Source of the DNA: Periconia sp. R9002
Lineage: Eukaryota > Ascomycota > Dothideomycetes > Pleosporales > Periconiaceae
Reading direction: 5' to 3'
DNA: 16,747 nt
NCBI GenBank assembly: GCA_023627715.1
Contig: JAMAHW010000208.1
Span: 1 to 16,747 of the forward strand
The notes under the pieces are model-generated. The model ran no database searches and had not been told where the DNA came from. It was given only the letters and a program-made list of their open reading frames with translations. Position numbers and translations under genes: made by a program. The number at the start of each line of letters is the position of its first letter. The first letter of the stretch is position 1. Shown piece after piece: positions 9,601 to 16,747 of this stretch.

Positions 9601-10916
9601 GCAAGCGACCACGCCTCATTCTTCAAACAAAGGAATCTGGACCAGGACACCGTAGCCAGTCATCAGATGCGGCCAGGCTTAATATTTCGGATGAAGCTGC
9701 CTGTAGAGATGGTAAAGTTAGCTTGTTACGATTACTCTCCAAAAGCGCACACAGGAGGGAAGAATGCGTTACTGCCCCCATCGATTTGAAAACCTTGAGG
9801 AACCAGATTAGAATTTGGAGCGAGCGTTGTTCTCTGTGCTACATCCGCGGGTACTGGTGCGCAAGGGATCATATGGTCGCACAGTGTCGAGTGCCAGGTG
9901 CCGACCAGGTTCAGAAGACGAGAAAAGTCCTGCAGAGGGACATGATTAAGTTTCGGGATAGTGGTGGCAGTTTTTGCTCTGGGCAATGCGAATTATCCAT
10001 GAACCTAACCCTCCCCACGTCGGTTTCGGATCTGCAACCAGAGTGTGCCTGCGAATCCACTGTTCTGGACGGTTTATCTGCAATGATGGGAGATCCTAGT
10101 CATGATCGGCTGAACGGCGATATCGTCAAATTGAGAAAGTGTGCACCGGGAGGTCCGAGGAAGGATCTACACACGTGGCTTTGCTCTACAGAAGAAATCG
10201 GGGGCGATAAGTCTGCTATAGCTACGAGGGTATTTGGGCAGCTTTCCGGGCTCGCGCGCTGTGCGGCCACACCTGAGCCTATCGACCGTTCAGTCAACAC
10301 AAAACTGGTACGCGATCATCTCGCCCAGCAAGAAAAAGCAGATAAGGATTTGTGGGTCGAGGGTAAGTACTCGATAGTACTGCAACGACTGCGGGGTCAA
10401 CTGGAGTTCTGGGGTGGAGTTCCTTGCCCACTGTGCTTAACGTACGAGTGGCACTTTTCCGTGTATGATCATGAATTGAGGGACTGCAGGCTTAGGAAGG
10501 AGTCTCAGTCAGCTAGGAGGATGCTTCGATTTCTTTGCACTGTCCAGCAGCCCAAATGCATGAGAAGCGAACAATGTGCGTCTTGTGGATATCCGCAGCA
10601 ACTATGTCTTCAATCAAAGATCGAGGGGTTTGTTGATGATGAAAGCTGCGACTGCGTGAAAGCAGTAAAGAAGGGAGTTGCGGTACTTTTATCGGTCCAC
10701 GATGGGATCTTGAGAGAAATAGTATGCCCCCAACTCATTATTGCTGAGACTCATAACGAGAGAGTCGAGCTTCGTAAATGGTTAGAAGAGGAAGTTTATT
10801 TCTGGGGTATCAAGATCCAAAGGCTATTGACTATATTCCACGAACTTGCGGATGGATATGACGGCGTAACGGGTAAGACCAACTCGAGAGCAGTTCTACA
10901 GAAGTACACGGCGTAG
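6678..10916 (+). CDS. Helicase-less telomere-linked-helicase (TLH)/OrsD-type protein with a tyrosine-recombinase-like domain (1412 aa)
   Basis: This is the dominant ORF, uninterrupted for 4.2 kb to TAG 10916. I number from ATG 6678, but the frame is open back to 6534 and the true N-terminus is probably ATG 6351, past one TAA. A second finger spans the start (Cys codons 6636 and 6645, His codons 6684 and 6699: C-x2-C-x12-H-x4-H), so initiation at 6678 would lose its cysteines. Residues about 270-340 are acidic and low in complexity. Residues about 600-800 resemble a tyrosine recombinase core: GGQLPRVSEL (R609), RHHKAKR (H641, K643), QLCRQLSIAI (R734) and SGHRPLQRANTYG (H774 and Y783, nine apart as in GHxxxxxxxxY of the family). 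A basic RKRKR stretch (867-871) may be an NLS within a disordered linker. The C-terminus carries two Cys/His modules: C1051-C1054-H1065-C1070 and C1250-C1253-H1265-C1270, the latter followed by a CxxC pair at 1300/1303. From memory of the family, the architecture matches fungal telomere-linked RecQ helicases around their helicase, but no Walker A or DEAH-like motif is present. Role inferred: DNA binding, possibly strand transfer. Confidence 0.75.
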   Translation: MTHLSTIHLHERVSKSRADDLYDDVFLQTWGDGPTRKYWKVTVDGSTLRQMKLPCVDEEHLRSVHERERARREEERCSALTDTGTQTLQNTGPWMDRTRWPITYRGVRRDILLDLAAVPAAHRAVDLTMGQSACEMNITSPSEDERKIWHLTQAVQLVLDRCEETMHRTGRPLLCWLITTRTSPCFPKPFKFLGREQTRRSYRRWLKGFLAFVFRAWRMEQDKRSSLAGIRFSQRQSARLHLIWEHRLWSHHIGPDFWLGLAVDRRQRYGEMDVGNGMGEDDVDEETNGETTDGDVETELEEEVGQSLESDEEEMSEEDEADSGRGSDSPTRESISGGGSGEMHAAAAELLQFLFELCIAFMTEEFRDGQPSSSTLVYYSGVLALQGTGETFRTAKLFTPILSQLIYIQRLLFLEYALPYEEYPHIGLEERPRYGQLERLNDVRLKYMVEGSMYPLAEFQSLRDFGRVIARTDPPSFLFRWSDDNQTISHGTQQVTMDGFRRFSEIFVNEAESICQELMFGDLPSVDLGEVKDEIGNTSQGFSFVHHPGNCLSDAYLELSTRACTTRRNGLLREGCWNWKAVFLYLKQVDAFQEAIAGMCYLSGGQLPRVSELFSVECENGSVKARGFYVYNGHVFYLIRHHKAKRSTNREFYVARYLPARASRVMYYYLVYIRPFARMLQRERQGGLSKNSSTLLFCSDQSPDRPWESRKLTAILQRASSRAWGWPINAQLCRQLSIAITEKHVKGVHKRFNRYDDRSANADIAVAFAWQSGHRPLQRANTYGLDGAFPTHLQPSLLRVYEWVSTCWHEFLQQPSKDFSLDILPNQGGVKQQPSLATPQHSPAQASIEDEITPALPPTDFKTSLTRKRKRCAGDYAINPLLEVTLPSNGTRQKYHSIRKRQSPEVAPHSPTVQSLDNGNSPNNDDLPVTSLTKSPPCSPQRMHSSAFALPPQRQRGAEGLLAVQQEGKEVARDSKRPRLILQTKESGPGHRSQSSDAARLNISDEAACRDGKVSLLRLLSKSAHRREECVTAPIDLKTLRNQIRIWSERCSLCYIRGYWCARDHMVAQCRVPGADQVQKTRKVLQRDMIKFRDSGGSFCSGQCELSMNLTLPTSVSDLQPECACESTVLDGLSAMMGDPSHDRLNGDIVKLRKCAPGGPRKDLHTWLCSTEEIGGDKSAIATRVFGQLSGLARCAATPEPIDRSVNTKLVRDHLAQQEKADKDLWVEGKYSIVLQRLRGQLEFWGGVPCPLCLTYEWHFSVYDHELRDCRLRKESQSARRMLRFLCTVQQPKCMRSEQCASCGYPQQLCLQSKIEGFVDDESCDCVKAVKKGVAVLLSVHDGILREIVCPQLIIAETHNERVELRKWLEEEVYFWGIKIQRLLTIFHELADGYDGVTGKTNSRAVLQKYTA

Positions 10917-12192
10917 AAGATCTAGATCAGCTGTAGGCAAGCACAGTCAATAGCAGAAGAGATCAGCAATTGGGCTACCCACCATCCCCAACCGAAATCG
11001 TATCGATTTCATTTATTTACTAGGGATACATGGCAAAATGGATGCAACCCTCAGTTCTCTACACTCTAGTTGGTCAGTAGTCCCAATGTTTGCCTGTGCG
11101 CTCGCCTCACCAAAGGTGACTTTGCGCTACTCCTCGGTAGATGAATTCAGCTAATTAAGATCACCTTGAAGGAGTCTAGCGCGATGCTGCATCCTAGACA
11201 AAAGTGTTGGGGAGGAGAAAGCAAGTGAGAGTATCTTGGATATTGGGATGATAAAGGCGACGTTCCAAGGTGGGACCGAGCTGCGTTCTTAGAAAGAGCT
11301 GGAACCGACTGGACCAAGGCAAGAGCGCGATGCAACACCAAGGAATTGGAATGGTGACAGATCGTTCGGATAAAAAGGGCATATTTCAGGGTGCAGATTA
11401 GTAGCACTGTATAGTATGAGCTAGGGATAGCGACTGGAAATTTTCATGGACCATAAATGAATTCGACTCGATTGTGTTGTTTTAGTTGATGTTGATCGAC
11501 GCCTATGTGGGCTACCGGTAGCGCCTAGTGATTACACGCACCATGAGTTAGATTTTGTCGGTAAGGACTCCGTTGGCCTTCGAAGACAATATTATACTCG
11601 TACAACACGCTTTTACTAGCGCGTACCCCGCCTCGGTTGCTTGATTGGTATGTTGTTGTTTTGTTGCGTGGCACAGCATTAACGCATGATCTGTGCAGAT
11701 CATGCCTGTTGCCTGAAAGTCTTGGCTAGCACACTCTACACCAGTCGCGCTTCGTCGCCAAAGACAAATTAGCCAAGCTTCGGCCCGTGAAGATTGTGTT
11801 GGCATAGCGACCACTGGCATGGTGTGTCATCCTCCAACAAACCGCAACATAACACAGCAATCGCACTCTTGCACACTGAATCTACCATACTCAACGCATT
11901 ATTCCTACGGCTTCCAATTCATTGTCTATCTCATACATGCGGTTGCTTTCAGTCTGATGGTATCGCACTATTCTCTTCGAGGGCATTTCTACTGGACAGA
12001 CTTATCAAGCTGCACTCGCTACTGAAAATCAACGTTTGCGTCAAGAATTCTTTGCTCCGAAAACATCTATAAAGTTGAGTGGTTGGTTGAGACTCCTTGG
12101 AGATCCTCTGCTCGACCTTATCGGAGAAATCCCCAGGCTATTCTACCTACTCGCACTACGACGAGCGATCTACAACAACACTTCCTACGACG
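10917..12192. other. Gene-free stretch between the large ORF and the F-box gene
   Basis: Both strands contain only short ORFs without protein-like composition or good splice signals. I see no tRNA, tandem array or helicase-like coding fossil here. The last 130 bases before the F-box ATG hold a TATA-like element, given separately. Confidence 0.4.
12068..12074 (+). promoter_or_regulatory. TATA-like element of the F-box gene
   Basis: TATAAAG lies about 120 bp upstream of the chosen ATG at 12193, followed by a C/T-containing leader. Position and sequence fit a core promoter. No transcript evidence is available. Confidence 0.35.
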
Positions 12193-12781
12193 ATGAGTGC
12201 CTTAGAGACCTTACCAAATGAGATGAAATGGCGCATACTTTTGCTCTTGTCATTTGCGGAATGGGTTCAACTTGGGCAGGTGTCAAAATATTGGAGAATG
12301 TGGACTGGCGAAAACTTTGATGTTTGGCTCGATGATAATAAATGGGACTGGGACGAATCAACAACTAGCTTCTCGGGCACACCCGAGGAATTGGAGTTCA
12401 TAGGGATACATGTCACAGGTAAAACACTCTGTGCGATGTCCATCACATGGTTAATGTACAACAGACCTACTGTCGAAAGGCATATCCATCAACTACATAA
12501 ATTCCTATGGAGAGAGGAAATGGATGCTTTCGCAAACGCAGATATGGTTACCGACAGGGAAGGGGAGCATACGAGGCGTGGGTTTTTCGTTGGAGTGGAA
12601 ACCGATCGAGGGAAACAAGCTAGAGGCCAGCACCACTTTGAACGCTACGCATCTTGTGAAAACCATTCGGGAAATCCTCCCTAATTTTGACACAAAATGG
12701 CATACTATCAGGGAAGCAGCAGAGGTATTCAACGAAAAAGATTGGGTTGTGGGACGCATCTATCCTGTGGAACGCTTCTGA
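12193..12781 (+). CDS. F-box domain protein, two exons (180 aa)
   Basis: Exons 12193-12418 and 12465-12781 are separated by a 46-nt intron (GTAAAA donor, TTAAT branch-like, ACAG acceptor). The sum is 543 nt, exactly 181 codons, and the second exon is open in the required frame to TGA 12779-12781. The N-terminus (ALETLPNEMKWRILLLLS...QVSKYWRMW) matches an F-box: LPxE, then the IL..LS helix, then the VSKxW helix, at residues about 5-45. F-box proteins recruit substrates to SCF ubiquitin ligases through Skp1, and the remaining 130 residues would be the substrate side, which I do not recognise. The start at 12193 places the F-box at the very N-terminus, as usual. Without the intron, frame 1 runs on to 12684 with a less protein-like tail. 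The stop codon abuts a helicase-type fossil that begins at 12782, with no 3' spacer. Confidence 0.6.
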
Positions 12782-13511
12782 CGGCCGAATCGTGCCGGCG
12801 AATCGCGATTGACAAGCACATGGATGGCAGGCTGGACAGGCAGCGATGTGAGGTGGGAGAGTTGAAATGTGATCTATGCGAGCAACACCCCGGCGGTACC
12901 AAGCGTCCAGCCGTTGAGGAGGAGCCGGAAGAGCCAGACGAGACGCAGGCTAGTATCGCGGCGATGGCAGCAGAGGAGCAGCGCAACGAGCTAGAGCGAG
13001 CTATGGCGGTTGAAGAGCGGAGGGTAGAGATCCAGCAACGGCGGCGAACAGAACAAATGGCCTACGAGGTGGGCACCTTGAGCGCTGGAGCCATGCCTGC
13101 GCCATCTGCATGGCCATTCAAGCCAAACCAGCGCGCCACCATTGGGAGGAATGCCCAAAGGCCACCGAAGTGCAGCTAAAGCAAATGCAGGCCAAGGTCA
13201 TGTCCATGCACCGCGTCCAGTGGGAAAGCTATGCACGGGGTATATAATGCTGGGCGCCGCAAGCCATCTGCAACAAGTGGTAGGAAACCAGCACACAGGG
13301 TGCATTCAAAACGCGAGGGATGCATGTGCTTTGTCATTATGACGGCGTACTCCAGCGAGCCGTAGCTGCACTGCTTGCCTTCCAGCAACCGATGTGCACA
13401 CCATGGCTGGAGCGGCAGATGCAAGACGCCGCCATTGTGCACGGTAGTGATGAGGTCCGATTTTGCAAGTGGCTTGGGTTGAAGAGTATAAAGACTTCAT
13501 CATTGGTGTAA
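12782..13511 (+). pseudogene. Decayed C-terminus of a RecQ/telomere-linked-helicase-type protein
   Basis: Frame 1 from about 12782 encodes AESCRRIAIDKHMDGRLDR followed by C-x6-KCDLCE. This has the layout of the RecQ zinc-binding segment (CRR..., then C, then CDxC) that follows the helicase core. A charged stretch rich in E, R and Q comes next. Near 13073 the sense reading moves to frame 3 (one base lost or two gained), where C-x2-C-x9-H-x4-C (Cys codons 13098, 13107) repeats the Cys/His module of the 1412-residue protein. Frame 3 is broken by TAA 13245 and TAG 13281. Between and after these stops it continues with CWAPQAIC, a degraded CxxCGxPQxxC, and with LQRAVAALLAFQQP up to 13511. No helicase motifs lie upstream, where the F-box gene sits instead. 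This is therefore a 5'-truncated, frameshifted fossil of a second family member, or the severed tail of the gene ending at 10916. Confidence 0.65.
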
Positions 13512-13648
13512 AACTGCACTCAGATTTGAGTGTATATGCGACTGTGGCTCTAGAGTAAAGTTGTTAAATTCTGCATGTTTTCTAGACACTTATACAAGAA
13601 ATTCGAGAGGCCGGTTCTAAAAACATGTTAATGGTTCCTACCACAGCG

Positions 13649-13975
13649 TTAAGTGGCACCATTAGGGTTGCGATAACGTTCAAACTCTTCCAGCATTTGC
13701 CCCTGCTGGTGCGCCTTAAAGCCTTTGATCATCCTCTTTATTGTCGGAAAATCGACTAATCGGTCTCCACTTATTACTGTCGGGATAATCGTATTGAGAG
13801 AGCGTCTTCCACCTGAGCTATCTAAGTTGTTGTGGTCGATATCCTCGTCGTCAGACTCAACACCGATGACCTTGCCGTTCACCAGCCTAAAACGCGTATA
13901 CAGCGCAATGCTGCAACGAGGATCGCATAAACTGTCGCATAAACTGTAGTAGATAGTGCGTGCATTTCTCCACAT
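13649..13975 (-). CDS. Small hypothetical acidic protein (108 aa)
   Basis: An ORF runs from ATG 13975 to the stop at 13649, with an AT-rich TATA-like stretch (TATATTATA, about 13996-14004) 20-30 bp upstream of the ATG. The product has a Cys-containing N-terminus with a small internal duplication (SLCDSLCD), an acidic patch (ESDDEDID, near residue 40) and a basic helical C-terminal part (PTIKRMIKGFKAHQQ). I do not recognise a family. It could be a complete short gene or the last exon of a longer one. It lies about 190 bp downstream of the minus-strand gene ending at 14168, in the same orientation, but nothing indicates shared function. Confidence 0.4.
   Translation of the reverse strand: MWRNARTIYYSLCDSLCDPRCSIALYTRFRLVNGKVIGVESDDEDIDHNNLDSSGGRRSLNTIIPTVISGDRLVDFPTIKRMIKGFKAHQQGQMLEEFERYRNPNGAT
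13925..13948 (-). repeat. Two direct copies of a 12-bp unit inside the 108-aa ORF
   Basis: GCATAAACTGTC at 13925-13936 is repeated as GCATAAACTGTA at 13937-13948, with one mismatch at the last base. On the minus strand it encodes the doubled tetrapeptide SLCD. Because it is a multiple of three, the duplication leaves the frame intact. Confidence 0.7.
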
Positions 13976-14167
13976 TTTGTAATACCTATAGCGTGTATAA
14001 TATACGATGCAAAACTCCTCTTCTATTCAAAATCAACACCTAAACCTGACCTTCTCTCCCTTATATTAAGCAACCTATTCAAGACCACCAGAAGCAGAAC
14101 CCCCCGAAGCAACATCATGTGGCGTGCCTCCTAGATAATCCACTTTCTGCGCAGCTGCCTCAGCACT

Positions 14168-15079
14168 TTAGGCAGCAACATTCTCGTCTTTCTGGGCAAC
14201 AGACTTCTCCGCCCCCGTCTCTACCATCCAACCAGCTGCCTGCAAATCCCGATTGAACTCATTATGATAATTAACTTGCATCTCGTTCCAACGAAGATCT
14301 CTAGCAGAATCTTGAAGAGCAGAATTTAAGACCCGACAAAACAACCCTTTATCACGAATTTCCGGATCGACCTCCCGATTGCAAGTAAGGTGCTTTTTCG
14401 CGCAAGGTTGGCAAGTGTTAGACCCACCGGTAGGAGCAGGCCGAACGCAATTCTCCGCTGCTTCGTCCCAGACATCAAGAATGCAACTCTCACAGATGTC
14501 AAGTTCCCTCCAACAGGAAATTTCATGAGAAACGTATTTGCACAAGAGGTCATAATCAGGTTGGCGATCAGGGGGCACAGGGCCGAACGGAGTAGGGAAA
14601 TCAACAAGAGGATTGTCCTAAGCACGAATTAGCAGACAGCCCAGATGTATTCCTGAAACTCTGAAATATACCATATTATGATGGATCCAAGCACTGGCCT
14701 TAGTATCCTGAAATTCGTCAAGGAGCTTAAAAAATGTTGGTTCGCGGGCCTGGCAAGTACGTTTCAAAGGAGTAGGACTATTGGAATCTCGAGGACCCTG
14801 GTTCTGAGGACGGCCATCTTCCCCCCTGTAAAGAAAATGGTTAGTAATGTTTAAGAATGTTCTCCGGACAGCCGCCTGAGTAAACCACGATGCACCGGAT
14901 GCCCTTATAATGCCAGCAAGGATGCAGCGACTATGAAGCCTCAATGCACGAGAAATGCAACTCAGATGCATCCGGGATGCCCACGCGGACAAACCATGGG
15001 CGGAGACTTACTTGGGAGTGACCGAAGTAGCAGTTTTAGCAGCACGTTCCTTCTCCGCGGATTGAGGACGGGGAGCCAT
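14168..15079 (-). CDS. Three-exon cysteine-rich protein with a Zn2Cys6-like pattern (223 aa)
   Basis: Exons are 15079-15012, 14825-14672 and 14617-14168. Intron 1 (15011-14826, 186 nt) has GTAAGT, a perfect TACTAAC branch and TTTACAG. Intron 2 (14671-14618, 54 nt) has GTATAT, GCTAAT and CTTAG. The exons total 672 nt, exactly 224 codons. The N-terminus is polar and low in complexity (MAPRPQSAEKERAAKTATS...). The C-terminal half has cysteines at 100, 109, 116, 119, 131, 143, 146 and 153. The last six are spaced C-x2-C-x11-C-x11-C-x2-C-x6-C. The second half of that pattern is exactly the CX2CX6C half of a Zn(II)2Cys6 cluster (CQPCAKKHLTC), while the first half has a longer gap than the classical six. 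It may bind zinc and DNA, but unlike usual Zn2Cys6 regulators the cluster is not N-terminal and no regulator domain follows. After TAA 14168 the same frame stays open for 27 more codons. I do not recognise the family. Confidence 0.68.
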
Positions 15080-15480
15080 CTGAGCGAGAGAATGCGGAGC
15101 AGAGGACAGGTTGTACGACAAGCCGGAATGGAAATAAAGATTAACAAAGTGTGAAGCTAGAGATCACGATTGGAGAGAGTATACGGACAGGACGACCGGG
15201 ACGGGTGGGACGAGTGGGAGGAAGTGAGGTGGAGGAGAAGGGTAAAAGAGGTGGAGCACGAACACGTCGCGGGGCAATGTAAACAAGCCGATCAGACCCC
15301 GCACAGACCCGGCTAAGCGGCCGAAGCCATGCCAACAACGCCCACTCACCACAACACAACCACCGCACAACCACCACGCCACAAAACCAAAGCCCCGGAA
15401 GAAAGAAAGGAGGGGGATATTGTAAGGGTTGCACCCCTGGACACAATTTTCAGATAGAAATCCTAAGATCTATGATTAAA
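15080..15480 (-). promoter_or_regulatory. Pyrimidine-rich promoter and 5' leader of the cysteine-rich gene
   Basis: Read on the minus strand, the 400 bases before ATG 15079 contain long C/T-rich runs (about 15165-15245 and 15398-15418). C/T tracts of this kind are usual just upstream of transcription starts in filamentous fungi. The ORFs predicted through this tract on the minus strand are proline/arginine-rich compositional artefacts. I see no clear TATA box or operator. Confidence 0.45.
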
Positions 15481-15612
15481 TGGCATCAGCCTCGAAAATG
15501 GCATCAACAGGGGTGCTGTTCCGCTTTTGGCTAGAACCCCCGCGACGCATCCGCGACGCGTTCTCTAGATCCGCGTCTGCAGTAACACACCATTCATTCT
15601 GCTACTCTGCTA

Positions 15613-16670
15613 TTGCTGTGCGCTCCGGTTCTGCTATGGAAGCAGCATGCTATGCAGGGAGTCGCTACTGTACAAAGATCGCTGGGAACAGAGGCGTGGG
15701 CAGGGGCTTGTGGTGAAAGAGGCCTTGGCATGCGGGAGACGCTGGAGAAGTGCAGTATAGGCTGGTTCTTGCCCAAGTTCAGCTGGGCGACCCGGCGGCT
15801 GGCGCAGCCCCACGGCGACAAGGGCATGAAGCGCATGTTTTTCGAGGGAGGCCTGGTTGCCCACTGCACATGGTCACGGTAGACAAGCTACTGGCCTTTC
15901 TGTTTCTCTGGGATGATGACCAGGAGCGCGCAGGGTGGGGAGGTAGGCCCTATCGCCTCATCCTGCAGAAGAGCTTCGAGTTTATAGAGAGCCAGCTAGG
16001 CTACCGGCGGGCGAGCAGGTGGCTAGACGAGTTCTTCTACTTGGTCCGTCTGACGCATTGGATCCTGCCTTATCCATCCAACAAAGCCATGATTGCATCC
16101 ACGAAGGAGAGCCGCACGCAGAGCTTGACGGGGCGCATGATGTGGTTTTCGGCCGTCTTCGCAGATCCCGGAATGGTTGCGTTGCCTTTCAAGGAAACGC
16201 CCAGAACGGTCTTCAATCTCATCTTCCAAGCGCACCGACGCTCTCGCCGAGGGGGCGCATACAATCGGGCATGGGAGACAACAGCGCTGATCAAGGCGTG
16301 CAGAAATCAAGGGTTGCTGATGCTGGGCTGGGATGAGACGGAGGAGCACTGGATCGCGGGCCGGACGAGTGCTGGAACCAAGGGGTTCTTACCTGTATGG
16401 GAACGAGGGACGCCTCCTACGCTGTCGATGCGGGAGAGGATGAGAGGGTTAAGTTTGGACGAGCTGGACAGGCTGATGGCAGCGTTCACGCAGGAGCAAG
16501 GGGTTGGAACGGGGGGAGAGGAGACTCATCAGGGGGCTTCTCCAGCAGCGGTGGCCATGCCTCTGGAGAGGTCGATCAGCATCGCCCGAGCTTCTGAGCA
16601 GGCTAGAGAAGAGCGGAGCGAAAGCGGCAGTGTATTTGTGCCATCTATCCATAGCAATAGAACGCGTTGA
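15613..16670 (+). pseudogene. Frameshifted gene of unknown family, 5' part in frame 1 and 3' part in frame 3
   Basis: Frame 1 from about 15613 gives a protein-like segment (LEKCSIGWFLPKFSWATRR..., then GMKRMFFEGGLVAH) that ends at TAG 15880. Frame 3 in the same interval is arginine/glycine/proline-rich and unlike protein. From about 15868 onward frame 3 becomes protein-like (HMVTVDKLLAFLFLWDDDQ...) and continues to the stop at 16670. A one-base loss or two-base gain near 15860-15870 explains this, because no GT..AG pair of intron size bridges the frames. The 3' part (about 265 residues) is rich in Trp, Leu and Arg and contains RLTHWILPYPSNKAMI and GRMMWFSAVFADP. It ends in a Ser/Glu/Arg-rich tail. 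I believe it belongs to a multi-copy fungal family often found in the same genomic settings, but I cannot name it. No ATG clearly starts the frame-1 part, so the 5' end is also probably lost. Confidence 0.5.
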
Positions 16671-16747
16671 CGCCATTCCGTGAGAGACTACTCTTGAGGT
16701 TTGAACATGTCCACCAGGCTCCGTTGGCGCAGCGACCGAGCCGGTGC
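16671..16747. other. Window end, no supported feature
   Basis: The 77 bases after the frameshifted gene contain no ORF. The final 30 bases include TTGGCGCAGC, loosely like a tRNA A-box, but the sequence ends before any anticodon arm could be checked. Confidence 0.3.

Noticed and set aside
10003..10012. Telomere-like CCTAACCCT
   Set aside because: It is a single occurrence inside coding sequence, and no tandem TTAGGG array exists in the window.
11548..11820. Minus-strand 90-codon ORF in the stretch before the F-box gene
   Set aside because: It has no recognisable domain and no supporting splice or promoter signals; likely chance.
15141..15446. Minus-strand 101-codon proline/arginine-rich ORF
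   Set aside because: It lies in the C/T-rich promoter and leader of the cysteine-rich gene; its composition follows the pyrimidine tract.
16715..16747. Possible 5' part of a tRNA gene (TTGGCGCAGC resembling an A-box)
   Set aside because: The window ends before the anticodon and T arms, and the D-arm pairing I can test does not close properly.

Overview
The window reads as nuclear DNA of a filamentous ascomycete fungus. Three spliced genes have short introns (46 to 186 nt) with GT..AG ends and recognisable branch sites, including TACTAAC. The proteins belong to fungal-type families: an OrsD/DUF3505-like C2H2-finger protein of the kind fused to telomere-linked RecQ helicases, an F-box protein and a Zn2Cys6-like cysteine-rich protein. 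Gene density is low, an array of degenerate minisatellite units is present, and several coding segments are broken. This suggests a subtelomeric or other fast-evolving accessory region. No telomeric TTAGGG array is visible, so a telomere end is not shown, and I cannot name the species.

Layout. 59-1830 (minus): a three-exon gene for a 555-residue coiled-coil protein of unknown role. 1831-3560: mostly non-coding, with two weak minus-strand ORFs that may be remnants. About 3560-5110: a field of degenerate 23-bp minisatellite units that switch orientation several times and carry an AP-1/Gcn4-like TGAGTCA core. 5110-6350: no credible gene, but a perfect 9-bp inverted repeat lies about 210 bp before the next gene. 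6351-10916 (plus): the centrepiece, one 4.5-kb reading frame interrupted by a single in-frame TAA at 6531. It encodes two C2H2 fingers, an acidic stretch, a tyrosine-recombinase-like domain (R609...R734...H774-x8-Y783), a basic disordered linker and two cysteine/histidine-rich modules. It has no helicase domain.

10917-12192: non-coding. 12193-12781 (plus): a two-exon F-box gene. It is followed without any spacer by 12782-13511, a decayed C-terminus of a RecQ/telomere-linked-helicase-type protein (RecQ-like zinc segment plus another copy of the Cys/His module). 13649-13975 (minus): a small acidic hypothetical protein. 14168-15079 (minus): a three-exon cysteine-rich protein with a Zn2Cys6-like pattern, preceded by a pyrimidine-rich promoter/5' leader. 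15613-16670 (plus): a frameshifted, probably dead gene of unknown family.

Interpretation. The central region looks like the debris of one or more telomere-linked-helicase-type units. One copy kept the finger/recombinase half and lacks the helicase. Another copy kept only the post-helicase tail, and an F-box gene sits between them. The recombinase-like active-site pattern raises the possibility that this family moves, or once moved, as a DNA element. That is an inference from motifs, not something the sequence proves.
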